Below, one piece after another: positions 43,390 through 54,803 of a stretch of 64,000 bases of DNA; position 1 is the first letter of the stretch; every line of letters begins with the position of its first letter. The position numbers and the translations under genes were made by a program. Source of the stretch: Magnaporthiopsis rhizophila (lineage: Eukaryota > Ascomycota > Sordariomycetes > Magnaporthales > Magnaporthaceae); assembly GCA_003049465.1 (NCBI GenBank), contig PYSS01000033.1:7903-71902 (forward strand). The letters are read 5' to 3'. The notes below the pieces were generated by a model that saw only the letters and a program-made list of their open reading frames with translations, was not told the DNA's origin and did no database searches.

Positions 43390-44238
43390 ATGACGACCGT
43401 CAACATCCTGGTATCGGCCTCAGGGCTTTGCGCATCATCCACAATCTCCTTTCCGCTCCACTCCACAGCCGCCACCATAGACATCTGGGACGAGGTTGAG
43501 AACCGGCTCCTGAACCACCATCACCGCCTGGTCCTCACAACCCACTCCAGGAGAGAGATACTGCCCACATCTTCAGTTAGCGTTGCCAGCCTTCTCCAAG
43601 ACTCCCACGATGACTTCCTCCCGCTTTGCCTCTCCGTCCCTGTCCTGGGTGGCAAGGGTGGTTTCGGCTCCCAATTGCGCGCAGCCGGCGGTCGCATGTC
43701 GTCGAGGAAGAAGAACCAAGGCGACAACAACGGCTCCAGCCGCAGCCTTGACGGACGAAGGGTGCGCACAGTCACCGAAGCCAAGGCGCTGGCCGAGTAC
43801 CTCGCCATCAAACCCGACATGGACAGGAAGGAAAAGGAGAAGAGGCGAAAGCGATGGGAGAAGATTGTCGAGATGACGGAAAAGAAGGAGTACGACATCA
43901 AGCACAACAAGGGGCGCTTGGATGGAAAATGGGTCGAGGACAAGGAGGAGGCGGGAGAGCGTACGCGCGACGCTGTCCTGGCCGCCATGAAGATGGGAAA
44001 CATCACCGACAACCTTGCCGCCAAGCCTGGTGGTGCCTCCAAGGCGCCCGAGAACGAGGCCGGGTCCTCGAGCGACGCAGACGGGATCGACGAGGGGGGA
44101 AGCTCTGCCGCCACATCGCCGCCGTCTGAGCCAGAGAAGAAGACCGTCCCTGCGTCCACCTCCAAGGCAAAGAGGTTTGCTGGATTCGACGACGACGACG
44201 AGTTCATGTCTTCGAGCGATGACGAGGCTGGCAAGTAG
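43390..44238 (+). CDS. SDE2: SDE2-like ubiquitin-fold splicing/genome-maintenance protein
   Basis: Single exon, 282 aa, starting at MTTVNILVSASGLCASSTIS. Residues ~1-97 form the ubiquitin-like part and end at the processing site LGG|KGGFGSQLRAAGGRMSSR, with the invariant diglycine followed by KGGFGS. The SDE2 core continues KNQGDNNGSSRSLDGRRVRT, VTEAKALAEYLAIKPDMDRK and a Lys/Glu/Arg helix. The tail is acidic and Ser-rich (FDDDDEFMSSSDDEAGK). By family, ubiquitin proteases cut after GG; the released C-terminal part enters the spliceosome in fission yeast and acts in replication-stress control in animals. The frame is open upstream to 43306, but the Met at 43390 gives the expected N-terminus. 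Confidence 0.88.
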   Translation: MTTVNILVSASGLCASSTISFPLHSTAATIDIWDEVENRLLNHHHRLVLTTHSRREILPTSSVSVASLLQDSHDDFLPLCLSVPVLGGKGGFGSQLRAAGGRMSSRKKNQGDNNGSSRSLDGRRVRTVTEAKALAEYLAIKPDMDRKEKEKRRKRWEKIVEMTEKKEYDIKHNKGRLDGKWVEDKEEAGERTRDAVLAAMKMGNITDNLAAKPGGASKAPENEAGSSSDADGIDEGGSSAATSPPSEPEKKTVPASTSKAKRFAGFDDDDEFMSSSDDEAGK

Positions 44239-44631
44239 GCGGGAAGTTGGACGGCCGCACTACCTGTGCTGTTTCTGCTGGGAACGGGAGTTTGGAGTCG
44301 GCGTTTATGGGATAGCGATGCGAATGTACCATGATTTTCCTGCAGCTTTTTACCAGCCCCTGCCAACACGGCACCTGCCTGTTCGACGTCACCTAATCAA
44401 TTTTCATCGTTCACATTCATAACTTCATGATGCGGTATATCTTCTGAGCCGGAATCACAATGTGATGTGTCTCCACTAGCGTTATCAAACCCCATAGAGC
44501 CTGTGAGCCACTACATCACGACAAGTACTCCATCGGTTTTTTTTTTTTTTTTTTTATTCCGGTCGCAGTGAAACTGCTCTAGCCACCTTTGGTGATCCGT
44601 ATCCCGCACACCCCTCAGACTTCCCCGATGC
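44239..44631. other. Intergenic between convergent SDE2 and COX12
   Basis: Two 3' flanks with a T19-20 run near 44538-44557. No gene seen. Confidence 0.5.
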
Positions 44632-45252
44632 TTACTCCAAACGAGCGGGGAAGTTGCCAGCCTCTGCATATGAATATGTTAGTGGGCCATTCGAGAGCAG
44701 GTTATCAGAAGGGGCGCAACATACCCCTCTGCGCATCCCAGCGCTCGTACCAAGAGCTGGGGCACAGCGACCGGTAGGCAAGCCAGAACTGCAGATTCTG
44801 TCAGTGAGGGGTGTGGCCTTCGGGGTCGGATGGGCTTCCCGAGTGCGACGAACCTGGCGGCAAGGAGCAAAGTCCTCGCCCTTGGCGAGGATGCATTTGT
44901 GGTAGTCGACGTAGTTCTGCCAGCAGTGCTTGGTCTGGTTGGTGTTCGGGAACCGAGCGTCAACGCCTAGATGGAAAAGCCACCACAGGTCAGGATTTCA
45001 GGAAACGAGCGGGTTGTTCAACATCGTCTTTGGGTTTCGCTCTCGTCGGTGGGCTCGCGCTTCGTCTAGGTAGATGTCATCTGGGAGATAGGAGGATCCA
45101 TACCGGCTGCAGGGCAGTCAGCGGTTAGCTTTTACCTTGATTCTGGCCGAGCCTCGGTCGGTTGGACGGCCAAAGAGCAGCGGGATTCAAGTCTTGGGTC
45201 TCGTACCTGTGACGAACTTGAAGGGCTTGGTAACGCGCTCGTCGTCGGACAT
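44632..45252 (-). CDS. COX12: Cytochrome c oxidase subunit VIb
   Basis: 85 aa in five coding exons: 45252-45207, 45106-45104, 44966-44854, 44788-44725 and 44663-44632; the sum is exactly 86 codons. The product opens MSDDERVTKPFKFVT, then AGVDARFPNTNQTKHCWQNY. It carries the CX9C (CWQNYVDYHKC) and CX10C (CRQFWLAYRSLC) pairs of subunit VIb and ends REAGNFPARLE. By family, it is an intermembrane-space subunit that stabilises the complex IV dimer and interacts near cytochrome c. Exon 2 is only three bases (CCG); see its own entry. If skipped, the protein would read VTGVDARF and lack one residue. Divergent from the NDUFA4-like gene. Confidence 0.92.
45104..45106 (-). other. Candidate 3-nt microexon in COX12
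   Basis: The bases CCG sit between a textbook acceptor (branch GCTAAC, CCCTGCAG) and a GTATGG donor. Including them turns T-G-V into T-A-G-V, matching the spacing I recall for ascomycete subunit VIb (FVTAG-x-DARFP). The alternative is one 240-nt intron with an internal recursive splice site. Confidence 0.6.
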
Positions 45253-45547
45253 GATGAAGCTTGTTTGATGTTGTCGCGGGCGAATTGGTCGGGTTGTCTG
45301 GTGTTGGTACTGCCGGAGTGCGTGGGCAGATTGAGCGGGCGTCGGTTACCCGAAGGTTCACATCGAACGACTGCGGGTGGTGGTCACGTGACATTCTGGC
45401 ATGGGCTGATGGTGGAGAGCTGCGGCAGCCAGCTTCCAGGTTCCGAGGAACTCCCAAGCTCCCAGCAACGTACCTCACCTTGACTAAACCGCGGGCGCCA
45501 ACTGCTTCCCAATTCGTCTCTCCATTCCTCCGTAAACAGCCTACAAG
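45253..45547. promoter_or_regulatory. Shared promoter, COX12 / NDUFA4-like
   Basis: 295 bp lie between the two ATGs, so both respiratory genes must share regulatory DNA. A CACGTG-containing GGTCACGTGAC element occurs near 45382-45392; such E-box-like sites bind bHLH factors in fungi, but its role here is a guess. Confidence 0.5.
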
Positions 45548-46114
45548 ATGCATCCCTCGCAGTCGCTCCGCATGTTCCAGCCGACGCGTCGCCTGATGCG
45601 GCCGGTTCCGGTATGCCCCTCCCATTTCGATGATGCTTGCACTATGACGAAGCTAACGGTTCCCACAGAAAGAGGAGCAAGTTGGTATGCCAACATCCGA
45701 GCACTTTGTCCCCCGATAGCCTCGTGACGGATCGCCTTGTCGACCTTCCCGCATGAATATGAATGGCCAATGGCTCACGATTTAATTTTTCAACCCCGGC
45801 CAGCCCACACTGTCTCGCAGCGTCTTCGCCGCCTGCGGAAGATTCCCCCGGAGCTGCTCCCTCTCGGTACGTCTAGAGGCCTTGCCGAGCACATCCTCGA
45901 TGGGCCGGAGACATGTCCCTGCCGTAGGACTGTTGACTGATGCGCCGCAGGTGTCGTCGTCGGTTTTGCCCTGGTGGCCGCCACCTACTCCAGCCTACGA
46001 CACTTCATGACCGACAAGACCATCCGTCTGAAGCGCCAGAACCGCGCGGCCGACAAGCACGAGGCCGCGCACCACTCGGACGACCACTCGGAGAAGAAGG
46101 AGGCTTCGCACTAG
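45548..46114 (+). CDS. NDUFA4/MLRQ-type small respiratory subunit
   Basis: Four exons, 45548-45610, 45669-45684 (16 nt), 45804-45866 and 45951-46114, 101 aa. It opens MHPSQSLRMFQPTRRLMRPV, continues PKEEQVAHTVSQRLRRLRKI and PPELLPLG, has one membrane segment VVVGFALVAATYSSLRHFM, then a charged tail rich in His, Asp, Lys and Glu. This is the fungal 'complex I MLRQ subunit' family; in mammals the related NDUFA4 protein is now placed in complex IV. All donors are GTATGC, GTATGC or GTACGT. The assignment to complex I or IV in this fungus cannot be made from sequence. Confidence 0.85.
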
Positions 46115-46428
46115 GGGAAGAGGATCTGAGACAAGCAAGAATGTTGGGCAAAGGGTGGAGCACCGCCCAAGAGGCTTGGGAGTGAGGACAGGCTAGTTGA
46201 TGTATTGCTTTGCCTCCCCGCTCACGCATTCACACCTTTCGTGACCCTGTTGCTGTTCCTGTATCATCCGCTTTGGTTTGAATACATACGGGCGGCACAT
46301 CACATGGTAGGGGCATGCATGAGTTTAAGTGCCTGTTAAATGTGAATCCGTTCCCTGGCACACTAGAACGCCAACCAACGCCTTTGCTATGCGATACAAG
46401 AAAATGGAGACCGTTATTCGAGCGACCG
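46115..46428. other. Intergenic between convergent genes
   Basis: 3' flanks of the NDUFA4-like and RRM genes; nothing else seen. Confidence 0.5.
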
Positions 46429-46960
46429 TCACTCGGCGCGTGGACCTTCAACATCCAGACCCTCGAGTCCTTGCATCGGGTCATCCACAAGTTCCGCGGG
46501 CTCGACCCCATTCGTTGCTGGCAGCCCGTCTTCGTCGGCGACGCCATGTTTCGCGATCCATGTTTCCTACAGTTGCACGTTAGTGGTTTATGTCACGGCC
46601 GAGGGCAGAAACTAGGGTCTTGTTGACTCAGACACGTACCTGCTCCCACACGGCCGTCCTGCTCCCAAGCCCCTCCTGTGTGCTCTTGGGCGGTTTGGCG
46701 GGGTGGACTTTGATGACGCGCCCAAAGAGCTCGGCTTGGTCCATGTTGTCCATGGCCTCTTTTGCGTCGTCGGCATCCTCGAATTCGACGTAGGCAAAGC
46801 CCCTGTGGGCTTCGGCCGACTTGGGGTTGTCGTTCGTGGGCATCGTCACGTCGGCGATCTCGCCAAATGGAATGAAGGCATCGTGGATCGTGGCGGCGGT
46901 GACCATGTTAGAGAGACCGCCGACGTAGAGGGTGGCCTTCCAGCGGCTTGCGTCTGTCAT
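46429..46960 (-). CDS. RRM protein similar to the RRM of cyclophilin E (PPIE)
   Basis: Two exons, 46960-46640 and 46566-46429, 152 aa. The RRM has RNP2 (TLYVGGL) and RNP1 (HRGFAYVEF), with IHDAFIPFGEIADVTMP and AMDNMDQAELFGRVIKVHPA between and after. This closely follows the pattern of the PPIE/Cyp33 RRM, but no cyclophilin domain follows. Instead there is a short C-terminal part, VWEQETWIAKHGVADEDG, ending in an acidic tail. The intron is 73 nt with GTACGT donor and CACTAAC branch. By family it is a nuclear RNA-binding protein, likely spliceosome-associated. Divergent from SEC31. Confidence 0.87.
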
Positions 46961-47337
46961 TTTGGGCGATATCGGGAGCTAGCGCCGTTGTTCAAATTGT
47001 CAAGTAAATATCACAAGCGGTTTGATCCAACGCAGGCTTGACTTGTACCAGTGGAGCACGGGCCGCAATGTGGGTCGCATCTTGCGCCTGCAAAGTGTCC
47101 CATCTCACCACCGGCGACATAACACGTCGTTGTCTTCTGGACAAGTCAGTTCTTGTGTGCCGACACTCCCACCTCGATAGAGCGGCAACGCTCCCTCACA
47201 TCCATCCATCCATCCAACCAACGCCAGCCAACCCGGACACACGGCTGGCCCAACCATCTTGACGCATCTCGAGTCGAGCGGGGCACAAGTGTTGCCCACC
47301 AAATCAAGATATTCCGGCGCATCAAGCCTCGCCCACC
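46961..47337. promoter_or_regulatory. Shared promoter, RRM gene / SEC31
   Basis: 377 bp between start codons. It contains CATC-rich and pyrimidine-rich leader sequence near 47200-47225 on the SEC31 side. Confidence 0.5.
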
Positions 47338-50300
47338 ATGAGGCTTAGAGAGATACCACGTACAGCCGCGTTTGCTTGGTCCCAGGGAACGCCCAAGCCG
47401 CTGCTGGTCACGGGCACCCGCGCTGGCGCCGTCGATGCCGACTTCTCGGACGAAACGAAGCTTGAGCTCTGGGATCTGAAGCTGGACGACGAGCAGCAGG
47501 GCCTGGAGCTCCAACCCATTGCCAGCATTACTGCGGACTCGAGGTACGAACGGTAGCCACCATAAGCTTCTCCCGGTCTGCTAACGACTGCCCGCCACAG
47601 GTTCTTCGACATTGCATGGGGCCCGCCGAACGAGGACTACCCACGCGGCATCATCGCCGGTGCGCTCGAGAACGGCTCGCTGGACCTGTGGGACGCCGAG
47701 AAGCTGTTGGACGGCGACGACGACGCCCACATCTCACGCACAACCAAACATACGGGCGCCATCAAGTCGCTGCAGTTCAACCCTCTCAGGTCCCAAATAT
47801 TGGCCACCGCAGGCGCCAAGGGCGAGCTGTTCATATACGATGTCAACGACATATCCAACCCCTTTCGGCTCGGAACGGCCGCCGCCCAGGATCTCGAATG
47901 TGTCGCCTGGAACAGGAAGGTTCCGCACATTTTGGCCACTGGCGGCTCCGGTGGCTTTGTCACGGTCTGGGATCTGAAGACGAAGAAGGCGTCTCTGACG
48001 CTGAACAACAGCCGCAAGGCAGTCAGCGCTATCGCCTGGGACCCCAACAACTCGACCAAGCTCCTGACGGCCACTCCCGACGACACCATGCCCGTCATCT
48101 TCCTCTGGGATCTGCGCAACTCCAACGCGCCCGAGCGCACTCTTCAGGGCCACGAGCAGGGCGTGCTGTCCGTGTCCTGGTGCCAGCAGGACAGCGACAT
48201 TCTTCTTTCGTGCGGCAAGGACAACAGGACCATTGTCTGGAATCCGCAGACCGGGGAGCGATACGGCGAGTTTCCCGAGGTTACCAACTGGACCTTCCTC
48301 ACTCGTTTCAACCCCTGCAACCCCAACCTTTCGGCCACGGCCTCGTTCGATGGCAAGATCACGATCCAGACCCTCCAGAACACCAACCCCTCGGCAACCC
48401 AGGCGGCAGCCCAGAACAACCTGGACGGCGAGGATTTCTTCACCAAAGCGCAGACGCAGCCTCAGGGCGCGTCGTTTACTCTGGCCAAGGCCCCTGCCTG
48501 GTTCCAGCGGCCCATCGGCGCCTCGTTCGGCTTTGGCGGCAAGGTTGTGGTTTACAAGCCGAAACAGACCGCCCCGGGCCAGCCCAAGGCGTCCGAGGTC
48601 ACCATCTCGCACTTTGCCGTGGACTCTGAGGTCGGGACGGCTACGGAGAAGTTTGAGGAGGCACTCAAGGCGGGCAATCTCAGGGCCATCTGCCAGTCAC
48701 ACCTCGAGGGAGCCAAGACGGAGCAGGAGACGGCGGATTGGAAGCTCATGGAGACGCTGGTCGCCGAGAACCCGCGGAAGCAGGTCATTGAGTATCTGGG
48801 ATTGTCGGCCGCGGAGGAGGATGCGGCTCCAGAGAGTGCGGGTGAAGACGCCGCCGAGGAAGCGGGCGAGACGGCTCCCCCGGCTCCCAAGGATTCGCTT
48901 AGGAAGCACAAGAAAAACAGGCTGTCCGTCTTCTTTGCCGACGGAGCCGAAGGAGATGACTTCCTGGCTGGCCTGCCTGCCACCAAGGGCGCCAAGACGG
49001 AGAGTCCTTTCCATCTGCTGCGCGAGGGCAACACGTCCCTTGAGGACTCGGTCACCAAGGCCATCATGCTTGGCAACTTTACCAGGGCGGTTGAAATCTG
49101 CATCAAGGCAGACCGCATTGCGGATGCGTTCCTAATTGCCAACTGTGGGGGCAAGGAGCTGGTGGACCAGGTCCAGACGGCCTACATCGGCCAAAAGAAG
49201 GGAACCCCCAGCTACCTGCGCCTGCTCGGATCGGTCATCAACCAGAACCTGTGGGACGTCGTCTACAACGCGGATCTTGCCGACTGGAAGGAGACCATGG
49301 CGACGCTGTGCACGTTTGCCAAGCCCGACGAGTTCCCGGACCTGTGCGAGGCGCTGGGCGACCGCATCTTCGAGTCGGGATCCCGGCAGGATGCCTCTTT
49401 CTGCTACCTGGTCGGCTCGAAGCTCGAGAAGGTTGTCAACATCTGGATTGCCGCGCTGGAGGAAGCTGAGCAGGCCGAGGCGAAGGAGGAGTCGGGCGAC
49501 AACACCTTTTCGGTCCACGCCCGGTCCCTGCAGCAGCTGATGGAGAAGGTGACGGTGTTCCGCCAGGTGACCAAGTTCGAGGACCCCGAGACGGACAAGA
49601 CGTCGGACTGGAAGCTGGCGGCTCTGTACGACAAGTACACCGAGTACGCCGACATCGTGGCGGCCCATGGCCAGCTGGCTGTGGCCCAGAGATATCTTTC
49701 CCTCGTCCCCATGGCTTACCCTGCGGCCGAGGTTGCGAGGAACAGGCTGCAGCTTGCGACGGGCAAAGCCCAGGCCAAACCTGCTGCCACCAGGGCGCAG
49801 GCCCCGGCAACCCGCACCAGCTCGAGGCAGGCACCTGTTGGATACCAGCCTCCCCAGCCGGCCACACAGCACAACCCTTACGGCGCTCCGGGCCCAGCTC
49901 CATCGCAAAATCCGTACGGCGCTCCCACACCGGCTGTGCCGGCGGCCAATCCTTATGCTCCTTCGGCATCCCAGCACGCGCCTCCCGGAGCCTCCCCATA
50001 CCAGCAAAACTCGGCGTACGCGCCGCCCCAGCAACAGTCGGCGTACGGGGCTCCCCAGCAGACTTCGGCCTACGCACCGGCTCAGCAGGCTGGCGGAGGA
50101 TATGGGCCGCCAGCAGTGGCTTACGGGCAGCCGCAGCCTGCCTACGGGGCGCCTCCTCCGCGGAACGGAACGCCGTCGGGTGCCGCGCCGCCCAGGATTG
50201 TCAAGGACGTGGGAACGTGGAACGACGTGCCCATGGTCACCAAGGCTCCGCCGCCTCGTCGGTCGACGCCGAGCGTCGCGCCTGTCACGGCTCCCTTTGG

Positions 50301-51306
50301 CGGCCAGCAGCAGGGCCACGTACCGCCACCGCCGCAAAGTCCCTACCTCGGCCAAGCGGGCGCTCCCACGGCTCCGCCTCCGCCACCCAAGGCAGGTGCC
50401 GGCCCTCCCCGCGGCGCTTCGCCTTTTACCAGCCCGCCGCAATCCGCCAACGCGCTCAACAGGCCACCCTCGACGGCCACCTCGTCCTATGCGCCGCCTC
50501 CGCAAGGGCCCGGCATGGCGATGCATGCGCCTCCTCCCCGCACCGCATCTCCGTATAGCACTGCTGCCTCGGCGCCGCCGCCGTCGAACAGGTATGCACC
50601 AGCCCCGGCTCCTCAACAGCAACAGTACGGCGGGCCGGCAGGCCATTCGATGCCTCCTCCACCGGCTATGAACAGGCCTCCACCTGCCGGTTCGTATGCT
50701 CCCGCGCCGCAGCAGCCCTCCGCAGGTCCTCCTGGCCACCAGGCGGGCTACGCGCCCTCGCCGTACAACGCGGGTACGCCACAGGGCGGTCCTCCGCCGG
50801 TCGGACCGCCCCCGGGAGCCAACGTTGGACCGCCGCCAGGTGCTGCAAGCACTCCTACGCCGCCACCCCCGCGTGCTGCGGCGCCTCCAAAAGCCAAGCA
50901 CCCGGCGGGTGACAGGTCGCACATCCCTCCGGCTGCGCAGCCGCTGGTGGACATGCTCAACCGCGACATGCAGCGCGTGGCCGCCAAGGCGCCGGCGTCT
51001 TTTGCCCCGCAGGTCAAGGATACGCAGAAGCGCCTGAACATCTTGTTTGACCACCTCAACAACGAAGAGCTCGTCAGGCCCGAGACCATTGGCCAACTGG
51101 CCCAGATCGCGACTGCCATCGAGTCCAAGGACTATGACGGCGCACAGCGTCTTCAGGTTCAGATCCAGACGGAGAAGACTGACGAGTGTGGACAATGGAT
51201 GGTAAGCATCATTGGTTCCCTTCACCACTCGGGAACAGGCTACTGACACATATACTTGCAGGTCGGCGTCAAACGTCTCATTAGCATGAGCAAGGCTACT
51301 CCCTGA
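47338..51306 (+). CDS. SEC31: COPII outer coat protein SEC31
   Basis: Three exons, 47338-47543, 47601-51201 and 51262-51306, 1283 aa. It opens MRLREIPRTAAFAWSQGTPK. The N-terminal ~330 residues are a WD40 propeller (e.g. AWGPPNEDYPRGIIAGALEN, HTGAIKSLQFNP, GHEQGVLSVSWC, KDNRTIVWNPQTG). An alpha-solenoid (ACE1) follows, with FHLLREGNTSLEDSVTKAIM and YSLR-type repeats. Residues ~790-1165 are Pro/Ala/Gln/Tyr-rich, the region that in yeast contacts Sec23 and stimulates Sar1. The last ~110 residues are the conserved helical C-terminal domain (KDTQKRLNILFDHLNNEELV), ending SMSKATP across the last 60-nt intron. Forms the Sec13/31 cage at ER exit sites. Confidence 0.95.
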
Positions 51307-53479
51307 ACTTACTGCCATGAGCAGTCATGAGTGTCTAGTGTTGATGGACGGGTTTCGGATCACTCAGACCTAGCGGGGAGCGGTGGGTGTTCTGGAACTA
51401 CTCTTTGGCGAGGCGGTTGTGAAAAAAAGCAGGTGGTAGGATTTGGTCCGGTGGGTGGTTCTTTTAGGGGAGCGATTCTTATAGAGCGGGCAGGACCGAA
51501 AAGACGTGAGAAGAGTACATGTGATCAGGTCAAGGCGGAGCCGGTAGCAGAGTTAAGATATCAGATTCCACGACAAGGCACATGTTGCCAAGAATGGTAT
51601 GTGGCATTGTCCTGCACAGTCCGTCATCGTCACGCCCTTCCGGGCGGCCGAGCCGGAGTGGCACGCATATACACGCCGTCCCGATCGTTTTCCATGTGCT
51701 TATTGTTTGCCAAGCCCGTCACTTCGCGGAGCCTTTGGACGATCTGGCCGCCCGACTTGTTGACGAAATCCACGCCATGTGCGTATTGTTTGGTCCGAGT
51801 CTCTACTCCTGTAGGCACGGAGACCTCCAGAGATGACGAGGAAAGATCGTCGTGGTCTGGGAAGGGGCCCCTATACTTCGGCACGGGGAGTAAATGGTCT
51901 ATCTGGTTAAGGGAGACCAAAGAAACTGGTACATATACACGAGGTCTATCACCGAAGGGCTGTCTGTTCTTCCAACCTCGCTGTGGAAGTCCCGGAAGCT
52001 CCCGGGACCGTGGCCTTCCCGTGACCAGCCCTTTGACTGATGGCACTCGGGCCAGTCCAACATGTATGTACTGTCGTCTCTTCATCCTCTGCCCCGGATG
52101 GCGAGAGCAAGATGATATGGCCGTATTGCGCACACACGCCTTCAATAATACACAGACAAGGAAGGCTATCAGGGAACCTCGAGTCCCAAACTCGGAGCCG
52201 CTTATCTTCCTTCTGCGGCTCAACACCATCCGGCCGTGCGGACGCAAACCCTCTCTTCGTCACGTCCAGACCCATTGACGCGCCCTGCCCATGAACACTC
52301 GAAAACGGGCTAGGTATATATATACATATCCGCATCCGTAGCATGACGGACGGGTTGGAAACCAGCCTTTTATACCAGCCGCCGCACGCGACAGCACCAT
52401 GGCAGAGGTGTCTTGACTCTGGCGCTCGGTATGCTCAGCTCCTTCTTCCAGAAAGGAAAAAAAAAACCTAGACGACGCCGTGCGGAATCATCGAGCATTC
52501 TGTGAAGACTCTGCCGAGAGAAAGTCCAGAGTCTCTTCCGACTTCAGGCCCTTCAGCCCTGCCACCGTGCGCTTGACTGAATGTTTGGGGCTGGTCCCGG
52601 GCTCAGCGGACAGACGCTGAGGAAGCTGTAGCTCCAGACGACTCCCGGCTTCCTGCACTCGCTATTCCCAGAAGCCCCTCCTTTTGCCATTGTATACGCC
52701 TTCGTCCCGGAGGCCGCCCCTCCAAGACGACGCGATCCCTGTCATCGTTTGAGCCGTTCTACCTGGCTGGGCTTCTCGGGTCCTTACGCGGGATGATAAC
52801 TGGCGATAGGGATGGCTTTTTTTGGGGACCACTGCGGCGTGGCGCGGCCGGACGACCAAGTGAGCGTGGTCGCCCCATGGCTACGGAAAAAGGGTCAGGG
52901 CCGCAGGCCGAAGGTTTCGCTCGTGAGAAGTATCTTTGGCAAAGAGACACGAACGTCAAGGATGCAATGACAGAAAAAAACTCCTTTTTCATATCTATCC
53001 CCTATCTCCGTTTATTAGCCGTGGCGACCTCGGTCGTCTGCTGTACGTGACACCGGCGTTAGTTATCAATGTGACCATGCGTGTGGTTGATGTAATCCTC
53101 CCGCCAAAAAGATCTTACTTGATATATTGCCAGAGACTCACGTCAACGGCGCTTTCAAGTGCTGCCCAGGGCAACAAAAGGGAGAGTGTGGAGTATGTCA
53201 TGGGAGCACGCTGGCTGTTGGATTACGTACATTTGTTTGCCCCGTCCTCAGCCTGATCTTCTGTGCGCGTGCGTGAGAGATACCTCTCCATCATGCAGCC
53301 CTAGTTTAGTGGAGCGGGAGACGCACGACTTCTCCATCGTGGAAGACGCGTCGAGTTCAAGGTCGCGTCTCGGCATCTGATATTGATGTGCCTCTGCTTC
53401 CATCCCACTTCAAAATATTCCGCGGCGAACTACAAGCCCAGTCTCCCACGCCTTGAGCCAACCAGTCCTGACGTGCGAT
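51307..53479. other. Intergenic, SEC31 to HNH gene
   Basis: 2.2 kb. Apart from the weak candidate on the minus strand (51630-52300), no gene is recognised. It includes a TATA-rich stretch near 52314-52330 and CG-rich unique sequence. Confidence 0.4.
51630..52300 (-). CDS. Hypothetical, possibly broken gene
   Basis: Two overlapping minus-strand frames look protein-like. The upstream one, from about 52276, reads MGLDVTKRGFASARPDGVEP and contains QYGHIILLSPSGAEDEE. It gives way near 51970 to another frame with RVYVPVSLVSLNQIDHLLPV then GVDFVNKSGGQIVQRLREVT, stopping at 51630. The change of frame could be a short intron or a frameshift; I found no convincing donor/acceptor pair. No family recognised. 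Confidence 0.22.
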
Positions 53480-54803
53480 ATGCCACCCAAGCCTGCACTC
53501 AGGCCGCCCAGCGATGGGACGCTGCCTGAAATCGACTTTCGTGCAGCCCTGGTCGCGTTCCATCATCCCGGATACCCAGAGCGCAATCCTCCCCTCCTGT
53601 ATCTCTACGCTTTGGACGAAGACCAAGATGGAAACTACGGCCTCGACTACGACACAGCACTTGTGGCATGCGCTATCATTGCCAACAACAGCTTCGACAC
53701 TGGCAGGCTGGCAGTCAAAAGCGGCGGCGTCTTCCACAACGTCCCCCGTCCTGCGGATAACCTCCTGCGGGAAAACAAGTATTACTTCTGCGTTGGGGAC
53801 GACGATCCAAGCAAGAGTTAGCTTTCCCCTGTCCTCGAAAAAGGAGTGCGTGACGCTTGCTAATCTTGGTTGGGCTCTGGCTTGTATAGACAAGTACCCC
53901 GTCGTTCCGTCCTTCGATCACTGGCGGTTCCCGCACAAGCTCCCGGGGCCGTGGAAAGACCTCCGGATAGACAGCTTCGTACCGTTGGTAGATTTTCCCG
54001 GTCAAGGCCCTGCGGAGCTGGCCCGGTATCGAGACACAACGTGTCGTATCTCGGGCCATCAAAACGCCCTGGTGGCCACGCGCCTTGTGCCTATCGCGGA
54101 TGGCCACTGGTTCGTGGCCAACGGCATGAGGCGTTACTGCCATGGCACGATACCTGCTCACGACATCGCGGACCATCAGAACGTCCTCCTTCTCCGGGCC
54201 GATCTCCGCCGCCTTCTAGACTCACGTCGCCTCACTTTCGTTGCCAAATTCGCCTCAAACTCCGCCACCTCGGCCTCCACCTCCTCCCACCCGGCAGGTT
54301 CTTTGGCCCCGGCTGCGACTGCTGCTTCTGCTGCTGCCACCGCCGTCCTTACCTTGCACACGCTGATCCCAAATCTCTCGGGCGATATCGTGCACTTGTA
54401 CCACAACAGGCAGCTGCAGCAGCCGGTCCGCGGCCTCTCGCCCGAGTTCCTGTTCGCGCGCTTTGCGTGGTCGCTGTTCGCCCGCGACATCTATCCCTTT
54501 TATACCGGCTTGACCCTCTACAACGTGGTGCTTTACAACACGGCCGAGATGTGGCTGGAGGAGGATTGTCTGCCGGGGCACGGCATCCGCGCGAAGACCC
54601 GAGCGTTCCCGACTTACCGCATCGCCGGAAGAAAGAGACCACGCGACGACGACGAGGATGACGACGTGGATCCGAGACCGCCTCGAGGCGCGCGATCCCC
54701 GACTGCCGTCGAGGTGGACAGGATGCTGAGGCGTCAACTTTACGGGGACGACGCTGTATCGTCGGACGGGGAGGACAGACGGGGCCGGACCACGGAGCGC
54801 TAG
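53480..54803 (+). CDS. HNH nuclease domain protein, fungal family
   Basis: Two exons, 53480-53816 and 53890-54803, 416 aa. The opening region contains RAALVAFHHPGYPERNPPLL. The HNH-like core follows the intron: CRISGHQNALVATRLVPIAD, WFVANGMRRY, then IADHQNVLLLRADLRRLLDS and RLTFVAKF. This matches the fungal HNH_2-type pattern in which a C-x2-(S/G) start, an (A/T)RLVP, an N and a D-x2-N are spaced alike, although the first His of a classic HNH is not obvious here. A Ser/Thr/Ala linker, a conserved-looking hydrophobic segment (FLFARFAWSLFARDIYPFY) and a basic, acidic-patched tail (KRPRDDDEDDDVD) follow. The donor GTTAGC is weak, but splicing restores one frame (DDDPSKNKYPVVPSF). Function of the family is unknown. 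Confidence 0.75.

Noticed and set aside
49132..51318. A 728-aa open frame antisense to SEC31
   Set aside because: Arg/Gly-rich translation without motifs; the sense frame is unambiguous SEC31.
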